Shown: positions 11,163 through 22,519, counted from the stretch's first letter. The stretch is 64,000 bases of DNA from Tomocerus qinae (GCA_020055645.1 CM034546.1:34038001-34102000); one strand, 5' to 3'. Notes: generated from the sequence alone by a model not told the origin. Made by a program: numbers and translations.

Positions 11163-11423
11163 CACAAATAATATGTAATAAGACCCAAGTAGAAACTGTA
11201 ATCGCCAGGAGGAATGCATAGTTAAGCAGAGAAGTGAAGGGAAGGTTCTCCACATTTTGACGTTATCTCGCATTGCAAACAACAAAAAACTATGCCATAC
11301 CTATCCAGTTTTGCCACACTTATTCAAAAATTTCATACAAAACTAGACAAACTAATTTTCAAAATCTAATACAAAATTAAGGTGTGCGCCATACGAATTC
11401 CTATTTTCCCAAAGCATAAATAC
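11163..11423. other. Intron or 3' flank of eIF5B
   Basis: No exon recognised. If the donor after the last seen exon (11,424) is not used, the frame reads on for 23 codons (VFMLWENRNSYG...) to a TAG near 11,352, overlapping the inverted repeat at 11,367-11,394. Confidence 0.4.
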
Positions 11424-11567
11424 CTGACTTGAAGTATCAGCATCACTTTTTAGAGAATTTGGCTCAATAATGGGAAGCCCCCGCTTTCCTTTGCGAAGAT
11501 TACTTTCATTTGTAGCATTTCCTGCTGATCCTTCAGCTGTTTCCTCTCCAGTAGTGTTGCCATTATT
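11424..11567 (-). CDS. Non-canonical eIF5B exon 14
   Basis: A 48-codon, phase-0 exon with a TTGTTACAG acceptor and CAG|GTATTT donor. It encodes [20 protein letters not shown] followed by a basic KGKRGLP stretch and a Ser/Asp-rich end. In the family, the residues after QEFKH lead directly into the domain IV strand (FPCxLKIL); here this polar insert comes instead. It may be an inserted linker, an alternative exon, or a wrongly inferred exon. No domain IV exon is recognised in 1-11,423. Confidence 0.55.
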
Positions 11568-14500
11568 CTGTAACAATACATCAAACATCGATAAAATGAA
11601 TCAACAAAATGTAGTATAATACTAACAACGATGAACAGAAATACCTTAACAACGTATACATGCTTAAATTCCTGTCGTGCCTTTGTACTTAACTCATCTC
11701 TGTATGCATTGAATTTGTCAAAAAGGTGGTAAATGATATCCGCCTATTATACACATAAAATTAATATTTGATTGCCACAATATATTTTTGTATCCATTTA
11801 TATTATATAATACAATGAAAATGTTATTGACCTGAAATATTTTAACACCCAGATTATCTGCAACCTCTTGAGCATCTCGCTCTATTTTGACATCAAAAGC
11901 TAATATAACTGCATACCTAGAAATATTATGTTATAATAATTAGTATTTATGAATAAATTGTAGCAATTAAAAGTCATAATATTTGATATTGAACACTTAC
12001 TGGCTATCGTGTTCCAGCATAATAGACGCTTTCATCACATCTTTTTTGACAACAGGGCCAATGCGGATATTGGAATACTAAAAAACATAAAATCAATCTT
12101 TAAGCTTTAACTTCACTTATAGGCACTACAGAAGTAGCTTTAAATTTTAAATTGACTAGTGTTGATGATTTATAAAATAGTTTTCATGCTTTAGGTATGT
12201 GATTTAAATTGATAACAGAAAACAATTGGAATAAAAGTGATATTACTGGAATTGATGAAGTTTTTAGAAATTCTAAAAGAGCTTCAAGAGATCCCAAAGT
12301 GGAAGCTTGGACGTAGACTCCTCTATCTTGAAGGCGAATTGAGCTTATAGCAGATTTGAATTCCCGAGATACTTCTTCTTTACAAATCTCAATTTCGTCC
12401 GGGTGGTATGCTACTGACACATTTAATCCTGCAATGGTCTTCTCCAGATCTTTTCCAGCAATCTTGACTCCGATAGCGCCCTTAATTTCTTTGTACTCTA
12501 TATACGTATTCTGTAAGGACACGAAAAGCACAATTGAAGAATTGTATGGCGATTGCGTATCCTAATAAAGCAGTTTAAATATTATTAACATAATTACTTT
12601 GACACGGAGTTCTTTCATAGGTTGAGGAGTCAGAAGTGATCGAATTTGAGTAACTATTGGACCATCTGTTCCTGCAAGGACTAGTGTCTCCCCTTCCTTT
12701 AAACTTCCGTTAATCAATATCACATCGATGGTTGTCCCCAAACCAGGAATTGCTTTGACTTCAAGAACTGTCGCCTATACAAAATAATCACTTGATTACA
12801 ATCACATAGGCATTATAGAAAATAGATACTTTGTCAAAGGACTACAAATATTCAAACCACTATTTACTTGGAGCTCATTAGAGTACATCAGTCGCTTTGC
12901 TAGCATCGATTGAGACAATTCAATGATCAATGCCATCATGTTTCCCATGCCTTCTCCAGTGTGAGCACTTGTAGGGACCATAGACACATACGATTTAGGA
13001 TCGGGATTTTGATCAAATAAACAGACGTTCATTCCCTACCAAATTAAAACGTCCAAGGTTAACACAAAATAGCTTAATAGATTGAAAAAGTACAAAAATA
13101 TGATTTCCTTTTTACCTGTTCTGCAAATTGTACAATGACTTCATTGCTCCTTTTCTCAAACTCAGCAAAAGTGCTTTTCGGTTGGGATTTGATGACATCC
13201 CGAATATCTCTTTTACTATTTGACACCCAATCATACAATCTAAGACAAACAATATATGAAATATTGATTAATTATTGATTACTTAATCTACATGGTTATA
13301 TGGCTAGGTATAAAATCATTTCAATTATTTGATACGTTAATTTTATTTTAAGTTAATTTTATTGTAATTAATATGTTTTTACCTATCAATTTTGTTTAGC
13401 GCTACAACAAAAGGAGTTTTCTTATTCTTCAAAAGATTCAACGATTCAATAGTCTGCGGTTCTAAGCCATGCATAATATCAACAACTAAAATTGCTATAT
13501 CACACAACGACGATCCTCGAGAACGTAAATTGCTGAATGACTCGTGTCCAGGAGTGTCAATAATTAATAGTCCTGGTAATTTCAATTCAAGTGATGCAAT
13601 CTAAGTAAATAGACATTTTATCAAATGAAATTTAAATATTATTAAAATTATTATTATTATTAAGCGGTTGAGAACTTGGCTCCGCTTATAAAGTGACTAT
13701 GTATAGACATATCTTCCTAAATCTGATATACTGTACAAATACCTCTTTGAGTTTAAATCTATTTGAATGTAAGTAAAATTTTGCTCAATAATTTATTACA
13801 TTTTTGACCATTTTTGTAGATTCCTTTAATGCTTCTATAGGGACATTGGTTGCTCCAATTTGTTGAGTAATACCACCTGCTTCGCCATCTTGAACATTGG
13901 TCGTACGAAGCTTGTCTAGGATTTTTGTTTTGCCTACAAATAAATAATTCACAATTTAACACAAAAATCAGTCCAAACTAAATATTATAACTTTTACAAA
14001 TAATTAATTAATTCTAGCAAAAATTCCCGTTTACCTGTGTCAACATGACCTAAAACACAAACCACTGGAGACCTTAAATTCTTCAGACTTCGCGTTTTTT
14101 CATTTTCCTCTCTTCTTTTCTAAATAATAGAAAAACGACATTTAATGAGTGCTTGTTCTGATACAGTAACGTCATTTTCAATTCAATTTTTCTTAAACAA
14201 ATAAAAAAATTTATCCATCATCTGTTTGACACTTATAGCTTGTTAAATAATAAATTAGATAAATTACCGTGATTCGGACCACTGCTTTTTCTTTCTTAGT
14301 AGCTCCTTCAGTAATTTGGACCTCGTCATTACTCTCACTATCTTCGGAGCTCTCTTCTTCTTCTTTTTCACTATCTTCTTGTAGAGATTCAGCCTTTTGG
14401 ATATCGTTATCAGTCTTTTCGGAAACAGGAGAAACATTTTCCTTTAAAGATTCAGACTCTCGTTTACTCAGATCCTCTTCACTAGACGCTTCATCCCATG

Positions 14501-15604
14501 CTTCTTTAATCCTCCCCGGTTCCCCTTCCTTTTCGGTGTTTTGGACTGCCTCGGCAGATTCTGACTTATTTAACGCGTCACTTCCCAATTCTTGCGAAGT
14601 AATGTCTTCAGAGCTTTTCTGGGATTGAAGTACATTTTTCTTACGAAGTCTTGTACCAGGGCGAGATTTATTTTTGTCGTTAACATCAGGAACTTGAATA
14701 CCTTGCGCTTGTAATGCGTCTAACATTGCCTGCGCTCGTGGGCGCTTTTGCTTTTCTTCCTTACTTAGGAGTTTTCCCTCGGCTTTCAGACGATCTTTCT
14801 TTTCCTTTGCCTTTTGTTTTTTTCTGTCTTTCTTTTCTTGTTCTAATCGCAACTATTAAAACATTTCATTATAAATAACAATTTTGAAATTTAGATTTAT
14901 TCTTAAAAATGACATGCGAATTGCAGAAGTCAACCTATGTTATCATTTTACAATGTTATTTAATGTCCTTAAATATTAAAAAATGTCATTTCGCACGATA
15001 AATACCAAAAAGTACCTTTTCAAGACGGGCGTTTTCTGCTTCCTCTAGCAGTCTTTCCTTTTCCTCTTCTGCTCTTAACAAAGCTTCCTCCTCTTCCTTT
15101 TGTTTTCTCAGAGCCTCTTTGATTGCTTCAATTTGCTTAGTACTTGGTCCTTTTCGTGGAACTTCTCTAGGTTTCTCTTCCGCTTTGGTACTTTTCTTTT
15201 TCTTTTTTGTCACATCTGTTTCACGTTTAAAAGCATCATCTTGGTTACTGTTGTCAGGTGGTGGCAAGATTCTTACTTCATTTTTAATAGATTCTACAGG
15301 AGCATCAGCTGCTTCTTCCAACTGAAGTCTTTTTAACTTTTGCTCTCTTTTTTTCTGAGCTCCGGTCTTCTTTCCGGTTGCAGTTCCTGCTATTAAAAAT
15401 TAAATTTATGCACAATTAACATTTAGCTCAACTCCTAGTTACCTTTTTGTATACCCCAACCCTATCACCTATAAATACTAAATACAAAATATAATGAAAT
15501 GACCTTTCACCATTGACCTTCCTGCACCACATACATAATATTTGTACTATGAAACAAAGTGGTCACTTACTACTATTCGATGGAATAGTCTTTTTCTTCC
15601 CCAT
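11424..15604 (-). CDS. eIF5B: Eukaryotic translation initiation factor 5B (3' end not found)
   Basis: A translational GTPase that joins ribosomal subunits at the start codon. Fourteen exons join in frame (2,568 nt, 856 codons): 15571-15604, 15016-15389, 14268-14852, 14035-14119, 13800-13933, 13383-13600, 13116-13239, 12868-13035, 12598-12774, 12247-12510, 12001-12077, 11832-11916, 11645-11743, 11424-11567. All introns are GT-AG. Start [11 protein letters not shown] is typical of the family. A charged lysine/glutamate-rich N-terminal region is followed by the G domain: GHVDTGKT (split across exons 4/5), [25 protein letters not shown]; then domain II ([14 protein letters not shown]), [32 protein letters not shown] and helix [11 protein letters not shown]...RQEFKHV. 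Domain IV, which binds eIF1A, is not found; exon 14 encodes unrelated low-complexity sequence. The N-terminal region is much shorter than in vertebrates. Confidence 0.96.
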
Positions 15605-16343
15605 TATTCAATTTGCCTCCCGGCCAGGACCCTGTGCTCCTCACCGACCTAACCCCAATTTTTGACCGGTCGGCTGTTTTCAATCCTGATACCTTAAAAA
15701 GTCCCATACATTTGGTTATGTTCAATTATTACCTTTAATTTATTTCTATATATTAAATTTAATTTGAAATAGATGATTTCAGCAATTGAAAATGTACACC
15801 ACGAACCACGACAAAATCAAAACCTGTAGTCAGTTTTCAGTCATTCAGTTCCAAGTTCAAAGTTCCAGCGTGAAAAGCGTGCCACTGAAAACTGAATCTG
15901 CAATATTTACTTTATTTACCATACGATTCTTTTCGTTAGCGAAGCTAAAAGTAGGACATCTCCTTGGCGCCTTTTTCGTTCATTTCGATGTTGGAGTTTG
16001 AATGATGAGTCACGCACAAATACATGTGCGCCACTCTGCTACAGGCTTACAAGACCAAAGACAAGCTTACTTACAGGTTGCATTGCAATTGCAGACTTGC
16101 CGATTCTGTTTATGTAAAAACGGACAACTGACTTCGATTGTATAAGTAACCCAGAGAACAGAGAAATCTTTATTTGCTAACTCATGATTCGGAACAAACG
16201 TTTTCCATCTCTTAAATTAACAAGCAATTTTATTTTCAAATAAAATCATCAGTATAGGTCATAGCAGGTTAAATTTCAGGTTTTTATTGTAATTAATTTG
16301 TTTTTCTATAATGTATTTGTCATCGTTTTTTTATGCTTAGTAG
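15605..16343. other. Divergent intergenic region between eIF5B and the hemocyanin fragment
   Basis: 739 bp that should hold the eIF5B promoter. No upstream hemocyanin exon (N-terminal or copper-binding domain) is recognised in any plus frame. A 71-residue open frame at 15,786-16,001 shows no family resemblance. No clear TATA box can be assigned. Confidence 0.5.
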
Positions 16344-17119
16344 GAAAACGCTCTACAAAGGCCCACTGCGGTAATGGTAAGAATATTTATGGCTCCACGA
16401 TTTAAGTCTGCTAATGGACAAGAACGCTTCACATTCGAGGAGCAGAGATCCCTTTTCTTTACAATGGATGCATTTATTCAAAATTGTGAGCTTTTTTGCA
16501 TTTGCATGCAGTCACTATTAAATCTTCAAAAGGGGTGGGGCTTATTGGATGAATTTGATTTTTTTAAAGTCTGCTGTTTAAGTAGGAAATTAAAAATTCC
16601 TCTATTCTTTTAGTGCAACCAGGAAACAATGTTGTCAATCGAAGAAGTATCGACTCGACACTAACGGCGCCATGGCCAAGGTCTATCCAGGAACTACGTC
16701 GAGACATAGAGAGTGGGGTGCGCGAAAAAAATCATTGTGATTGTGAATGCGGGTATCCCCATCACTTGCTTCTGCCGAAGGGCACAGAGGAAGGGATGAT
16801 GTTCGATCTGTTCGTGATGGTGACCGACCCAGCAGGAGGCGAATGGCAGATGAGCCCCAGTCCTACTGTCTCCCAACAAATTCAGAGTCAAAACGAACGT
16901 TCTTGTGCACCTTCGTACATTCACTGTGGGGTCAACGGCCGGGCCTATCCTGATGCCAAACCAATGGGCTACCCCTTCGACCGCAGGGCTTATGTCATTT
17001 CTGTCCCCATGAGAGATGCCAGGGGAAGCACGGTCATGCAAAATTTGGTCCCTACGTCATTGGAACAGTATATCAGCAATGTCCCAAATATGGCTGTTAC
17101 TCAAGTGCGTGCGATTTAA
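16344..17119 (+). CDS. Hemocyanin/prophenoloxidase superfamily, C-terminal domain fragment
   Basis: Two exons (16344-16485, 16614-17119) joined by a GT-AG intron; the split codon TTG restores ...DAFIQNLQPGNN. The peptide matches the Ig-like domain 3 of the superfamily: MVRIFMAPRF, EEQRSLFFTMDAF, a PG-N-V-R turn, the cysteine pair before YPHHLLLPKGTEEGMMFDLF, then HCGVNGRAYPD and MGYPFDRRA, ending in a conserved-looking strand NMAVTQVRAI and TAA. CDCECGYP is one residue longer than the usual CxCGWP. The in-frame TAG at 16,341 means the first exon starts at 16,344 through the second of two tandem AGs. The copper-site domain is missing for 739 bp upstream, where eIF5B begins, so this is a fragment or the exons lie far away. 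Hemocyanin, phenoloxidase and hexamerin cannot be told apart from this part. Confidence 0.88.
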
Positions 17120-17187
17120 TTTAGAAATATAATCAGCTACTAAGAATCTTTTATAAAATTTCTTTATAGTAACTTGTCCGTAAACCA

Positions 17188-17408
17188 CAGGAAACAAAAA
17201 AGGCCTTTTTTACCTTTTACCTTCTTTGCGTTTTTTATAAAAAGGTAGGAGTAAGTTTTTAAAAAAGCAGTCCATTTTTACCTTTTTTGATGTATAAGCG
17301 TACCCCATTTACTTCCACTTTACATTTAAATAAGATAAAAAGGACTGCTTTTCAAAAAAGCAGCTCTTTTTACCTTTTTTAAAAAAGGAGTACTTTTTTA
17401 GTTTCCTG
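17188..17408. mobile_element. hAT-like MITE, CAGGAAAC ends
   Basis: 221 bp with ends CAGGAAAC...GTTTCCTG, flanked by GTAAACCA (17,180-17,187) and GTAAAGAA (17,409-17,416), 6 of 8 matching, as expected for an aged 8-bp hAT target duplication. The interior is made of repeated, partly inverted AAAAAGCAGTCC and TTTTTACCTTTTTT words. It lies 70 bp after the hemocyanin stop. Confidence 0.7.
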
Positions 17409-17416
17409 GTAAAGAA

Positions 17417-18595
17417 GGACTTTGTCTCCGTTCCGTTTGGTCTCGTTCTCAGAATAATTAAGATTATTCAGTTTCGGGATACAGCAAGAATGCATTGCAT
17501 TTGTATTTATATTGTAATAAGCTGCAACAATGCGTAGATAGAAAAGGAAAAGTAAAGTATGTGTAAGTAGTGGATACAAATCTCAATTTATTTCCCTATA
17601 GCTTTAACAAAGAAATATGATAAATTGAGAATATTCAGCCTTTTAAAAATGCTGAATATTTTACCTAAGAGTTACGTATAGTTCTTGCAATTACAACATT
17701 ATCCCAACCCAATACATTCTGAGATCGCTACTGAATATCAATGATTGTACTCCAACAGACTGTGACGGCAATGTGATACATAAATACTTTGACCATTTTT
17801 AGCACTAAAACAATGACCACATTTACTGAATGCTTTATTTCAGGTTGTCGTCACCCACCAAAACGTACAACGAGGAATGTAAAGAAGAGGTTGCAAAATT
17901 TAAAAATAAATCATATATATCAGAAATAATAATTAAATGATTGTAAAAATAATAAATGTGTACTCATTTTACTAATACATGGCAAGTCTAATGCAAATTA
18001 TAAAAATGCATTCACATCACTAATTATAAATCATCGTAATATAGATTTTTGCATATAGCAGTTGCTACTACCGATTCACACAGAATTTTATTTTCGTAGA
18101 TGAATACAACTCTAACTACAGAAAAACAAATTTTTTCCAGAAAATAATGTCAAAAACGAAAAAGATTGGAAAATGCAATGTTAATGCAATGAGAAGCATA
18201 TCACAAAAAGTATTAATATTTATTGCATTTGCTAAAAGTAGATTTCGGTTAAGTTTACTAAATACGCGGAGCATGCAAATATGTTTACTGGCAATAAAAA
18301 CGTACTACTGTAGCCCAAGTAAAGTTCTGGCAACCAATTAAATGTTAAGTACCATTTTATTTTTAAGAATAAGTCATTGATGACCATTTAATTTCAACAA
18401 TCGACACATTTAACCACACTAAATAATCTAGGGCAAGAAGTCATCTTATATTATAGAATACAAAGCGTGACTTACAATGCTCCTACGTTCATTTTTACAG
18501 ATGTTAATTAAATGAAAAAAATCTGATATACTTTATATATCTAATATCTATACTTTTATACCTTTGACAGTTTCAAATACAGGAGCCGTTTCATT
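17417..18595. other. No gene seen
   Basis: AT-rich intergenic DNA. Open frames at 17,379-17,579 (minus) and 18,147-18,341 (plus) have no recognisable features. Confidence 0.5.
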
Positions 18596-19389
18596 TTATT
18601 CCGAAGCAAATCGAAGTACGAAATCGCTTAACTTATCCGCGTCTGATTTTGTCTTCAATAAACTGAGGCGATGGCTACAATCAGAAAATATTGAATAAGA
18701 ATTTCAGTACTGTTAATATAATTTTATGAACGTTAACAATAAAGTTGAACTTACTATTTAAAAAATGAATAACATCTTTCTTGCAGTCGTTTTGAATTGT
18801 ACAATTTCCCCAACTCATTGATGTCAATCAGATTGTCTCTGCCCAATTTAGCAATCAAAGCATTTTCGCTTAATCTGTTTAAATCCGACAATTCGTAATT
18901 GTTCGACAGCTGGAATAATTCGGCAGCATAGCCATCCACGTTGGTACATTCGGTGTAGATGAAACGAAGGAACTCTTCGACTGCTTCCGGCTCAAAATCG
19001 TAAATTACTAGCTTTCCTTCCGCTGTTTCCTTCATTATTTGTTCCAACATTGCAGCAAAGACAGGACTCTCTGAAATTTAAAATTACTCGAATGAACTTG
19101 CCCAGTAAAATATTTTGTAAATCGACACGCAATAATCGCATCATTTATGCACAGTATAACTTCATTAGCAATAAAAGTAAATTGGGAAAAATAATCTATT
19201 TTACCTGACATGATCATGCGATGCGCATTGAAAGATTTAGCTCCACATTGAATAATGAAGTCAGAAAACTTTGAAGAAAACAGAAATTCTTTTCCATAGA
19301 ATTCCTTCCCTTCGTTAGCTGTACTACTCAACCGATCAGCAACATCATCTTCGGGTGTGGTCAGTTGCATAGTACTTTTGTTTTGTTCC
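18596..19389 (-). CDS. BTB/POZ-domain protein (SPOP-like group)
   Basis: Three exons join in frame on the minus strand: 19205-19389, 18755-19070, 18596-18674, with GT-AG introns and matching phases (MS|G+AG = E; TA|C = Y). The join gives HRMIMSESPVFAAMLEQIMK, the classic AHRxILxxRSPVFxAMF core of BTB domains. It is preceded by FSSKFSDFIIQCGAKSFNAH and followed by DFEPEAVEEFLRFIYTE and a helical tail (NYELSDLNRLSENALI), ending VLRFASE and TAA. BTB domains dimerise, and in the SPOP-like group they bind Cullin-3 for substrate ubiquitination. The exon start at 19,389 is an AAAAG acceptor; what precedes it is uncertain. Confidence 0.88.
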
Positions 19390-19527
19390 CTTTTAATAAA
19401 CAAATTTTAACAAAAAAGTCAATTTTTAGTTTTTCGTCAATTTTGAGAAAAAAAGTAATTTTTTTCTCAAAATCTTAATATTAAAAGTAATATTTACAAC
19501 AGTAGTGTTTTTACGGTATATACTTAC

Positions 19528-19765
19528 AGAAACAATAGTCAAATTCTAAATAAAAAATTGTAGTATCGCCCTTAAAACTCTTCATTGGTTGGTGCCGTCC
19601 ATTTTCATCATAACAAGCATGACCATCAAAATCGAACCAGTATAATTTTGACTGATTTCCGGACACTGTAAAATCCTCATTGGAAAAATATCCTTCGGTG
19701 GTTAGATTATTCTTTACATAGTCTTCCATTATGTAGCCTGTTGTTCCTATGGGTATGTCAAACAT
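19528..19765 (-). CDS. Probable upstream exon of the BTB gene
   Basis: An open exon with a strong GTAAGT donor at 19,527 encodes 79 residues (MFDIPIGTTGYIMEDYVKNN... SKLYWFDFDGHACYDENGRH ... IFYLEFDYCF). The second half weakly resembles the end of a MATH domain, which precedes BTB in SPOP-like proteins. Direct splicing to the acceptor at 19,389 is out of phase (1 base left, 2 needed), so either another exon, another acceptor or a frameshift is involved. The DNA before the ATG contains short AAACATCA repeats. Confidence 0.5.
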
Positions 19766-19910
19766 CAGACATCAGTCATCATCAAACATCAAACATCAAC
19801 ATTTTTATGTGTCTTTTTTAATTGACAAAAATAAAATAAATCATTTTTCTTTTTCGATTTTCCAAAATAAAATGTAAATGGCTATACAGTTAATTATACT
19901 TCAATGGGGG

Positions 19911-20214
19911 AACCCCAAATTGTCAACACCTTTTTGTCAACACACAGGGCCGCAGCCAGAAAAAAATTTCGGAGGGGGCCCGACAAATAATAATTCAAAA
20001 TAGATACTATATTATATTATATATACTATAATATATTATAAAATTTTTGGGTTTTAAGGCAAAAATTCCTTCCTTCTCTTCGATTTCGGGGGGGGGGCCC
20101 TCCCCCCCTCGCTGCGGCCCTGTCAACACATTTATTATCCATGAATAGGTTAGGTTAGGTTATATTAGAATAGGTTATAGTGTTGACAAAAAGGTGTTGA
20201 CAATTTGGTGGTGA
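19911..20214. mobile_element. MITE with TTGTCAACAC inverted repeats
   Basis: The left arm CCAAATTGTCAACACCTTTTTGTCAACAC and its inverted copy at 20,180-20,210 match for about 30 bp, with a direct repeat of TTGTCAACAC inside each arm. A second transposon has landed in it. Between the right arm and the nested element is a short stretch with GGTTAGGTTAGG. Confidence 0.75.
19945..20122. mobile_element. Nested hAT MITE, CAGGGCCGCAGC ends
   Basis: 178 bp, beginning CAGGGCCGCAGC and ending GCTGCGGCCCTG, with exact 8-bp duplications TCAACACA at 19,937-19,944 and 20,123-20,130. These are hAT hallmarks. The interior is a TATA-rich core bounded by G-rich (GGAGGGGGCCC) and C-rich stretches. Confidence 0.9.
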
Positions 20215-21158
20215 ATCACTTAAATTCGCACACGGAAAACGAAATATATTTAATCATATCTTAATTTTAATCATTTTCTTTTAACTGAAACATACTTTTA
20301 AATTAAAATCGGTAATAACGGCATTTTTAAATAAATACTGTGAGTTTGGCGACATTTCGTTAACACCACATTGTGTCTTGGGTTTCTTAATATTCTTAAA
20401 CTTTTAAATATTGTGTATTCCAATGAAATTAATTTGCTTGTGAGATTCAAATACTAACCACGTGAATTAGCACCCAACTTTAGATTTATACTCTCTGTTT
20501 AGACAAGTCGCAATTAGTAAAGTCCGAAGGTAGCTTCGTGTCTTCTGCGTACAACTTTACTAACGATTGATATTGATACCCGCTTTGGTGGTTAATAATA
20601 TAACATTGATTATAGTGAAAAAAGTGCAAGGTACAAACATAAACATTTGATTTACTATTCTCAATCCCAAATTAAGGATTTTGATATTTTTGATTTTCTT
20701 GGATTTTCTTGGATTTGTAGATGATAAAAATCCAGTCGTGAATCTAACTTCATTTGTCGAAACCGCTTTGTTGTTGCAGCGGTTGTTTAAGTCAAAAAAT
20801 CCAAGTATGATCCTCCAATTTCCAAAAAAAAAGACTTTTAAAGTTGACTTTTTATACTTAAACTGCAATAACAATAAAAAAGTATTTAAAATATTATCAA
20901 ATTCAAAATTCACAGTACATTCATTATTTTTTCACCTAGTGGTTTTAAAATGTTAGAAAACCGTAAATTGGCATCCTTTTCTAAAGTTCAATTTTGCTTA
21001 AAATAACAAGTGGGCAGATTTTGTAGATTTTCTAAATGTATACGATATTAGTTACTAGGTTCAACACAACACGTAAATTTTTTATAGTGTTTGACTTTTG
21101 ACTTACTAAATTCGACGCACGCGACGTTTGCAATGAAAAAGTATTTTTCCATACATCA
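20215..21158. other. No gene recognised
   Basis: Two overlapping opposite-strand open frames (minus 20,560-20,913; plus 20,681-20,956) have AT-driven composition rich in F, N, K and I and no motif. I treat both as non-coding. Confidence 0.4.
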
Positions 21159-21166
21159 CTAAAATG

Positions 21167-22519
21167 CAGGGCCGTCCCTAGGTTAAATGCCGCCCAGTGC
21201 AAAATAAAAAATGCCGCCCTTAATAAAAATTTTATTTCTGGTTAGCAATTTTACTTATGGGTCACATGTAGTAGTAATATAAATTTTAAAATTAATTAAA
21301 CTTAAAATTAACTATAATGCAATAATGCCACCTCTCTCTTTTTCCTAAAAAGGGACACTATTTATTTCTGTTTACAATGGCAACTAAAGAGAAACAAAAA
21401 ACCACAAAAATGCTGCAACATACATATCGGCATTTGTAATTAAATTTCCAATAACATCAGCAATTTCTTTTGTGTCCTCCTTCATGTCGTTTGTTGGGCC
21501 ATTTTCGGATACTGATGGTGTGTTGACCAGTACCGTATTTAGAAGTCGATTTCGGAGGGGGCAATGATATGATAAGACTATATATATTAGGCATATTCGC
21601 GCGAAGCGCTAAAAATTTTGGCTTATTTTGTCTAAAATGAGTCAAAAATAGCCTAAAAATCGCGCGAAGCGCGAATTTTTTGGTATTTTGAAAAAATTCC
21701 ATTTTTCTTGGATTTCGGGCGGTGCATTTGCCCCCAATGGCCCCCTCAATACGGCCATGGTATTGACATCTAAAGCAGATTATTTTTGTTCGGAGTTTTC
21801 AGGGCTACTTTTTTCATTATCGTCAATCTTTGGAACTTTTATCAAAAACTTATCCAACGAATTTTTCAAAGTGCCCAGTAATTCTTCTTCATAGACAATT
21901 TATCACAACACCGTTTCTTTAGTGACATTAGAACTACATATAACAGTTTACTTCTAAAAACATTTATATTAAAGACTTAAATGCTCTTGTTCTTTATTTG
22001 CCATTTTTAAATTCAAATAATCTAACTCAAACTTTTGTTTTTGCGCTCATGTCTGCGCTCACAGTAATCAATCATCACCTTATTTTGGTTTGCTATAACA
22101 AATACAAGATCAAGGATTTCTTGCGACTAAAATATTTCCAATTCTCAAGTAATTAATCAATAATGAAAACCTTGAGATTAAACAAAACTCGAACACCGTA
22201 TACGAATTAAAAAAATTTTTGATTTTATTTCAATTATTTGCAGCGACCGGTTTCGAAATTCTTCGTCAGGCTGTAAATTAAATTTATGTAGTATAACAAC
22301 TTTAGATTAATATTTAATATAAAATTTTTTTACTTCCAATTTTTATAATTTAGTTGTGTTCTTATTTAGATTATAATATTCTATTTCTATCCAATATTTT
22401 AACTTTTTTAATTTCAATAAAGGGCCAAATTATATAGTCTACACCGAAAATTTTGCCGCCCTCTAAAATTTGCCGCCCAGTGCGGGTGCACGGGTGGCAC
22501 ATGCCTCGGGACGGCCCTG
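21167..22519. mobile_element. hAT element A, copy 1 (array edge)
   Basis: 1,353 bp, ends CAGGGCCGTCCC...GGGACGGCCCTG, flanked by exact 8-bp CTAAAATG (21,159-21,166 and 22,520-22,527). TGCCGCCCAGTGC occurs near both ends in the same orientation. Interior: a nested older hAT (21,528-21,759), two GCGCGAAGCGC motifs and the segment GCAGCGACCGGTTTCGAAAT near 22,240. Open frames of about 100 codons in A include nested-element sequence and lack transposase motifs, so it is non-autonomous. Confidence 0.93.
21528..21759. mobile_element. Older hAT-like element nested inside A
   Basis: Starts CAGTACCGTATT and ends AATACGGCCATG, with GTGTTGAC before and GTATTGAC after (7 of 8 identical), consistent with an aged 8-bp duplication. 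It is present at the same offset in every full A copy (about +361 to +592), so it inserted before the array formed. It contains the two GCGCGAAGCGC motifs and runs of G and C just inside its ends. Confidence 0.65.

Larger units (their letters stand above)
9917..11398. repeat. Short inverted repeat bracketing 1.5 kb
   Basis: CGTATGGCACACACCTTAAT at about 9,921 recurs inverted at about 11,367-11,394 as the reverse of CGTATGGCGCACACCTTAAT, extending to about 28 bp. The pair brackets the Ginger-like element plus flanks. It may be the ends of an older element into which the Ginger-like element inserted. No target duplication is evident. Confidence 0.5.

Noticed and set aside
10539..11171. 210-codon plus-strand open frame
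   Set aside because: It runs antisense to the integrase remnant and across the inverted arm of the Ginger-like element; no protein-like motif.
14269..15336. Plus-strand open frames opposite eIF5B exons 2-3
   Set aside because: Antisense shadows of Lys/Glu-rich coding sequence, giving Ser/Leu/Phe-rich strings.
20146..20160. TTAGG-like telomeric repeat
   Set aside because: Only two to three units (GGTTAGGTTAGG) inside a MITE; too short for an interstitial telomere.
22230..22275. Separate SINE or Penelope-like unit around GCAGCGACCGGTTTCGAAAT in element A
   Set aside because: Similar words are familiar from arthropod repeats, but no ends or duplications separate it from A here.
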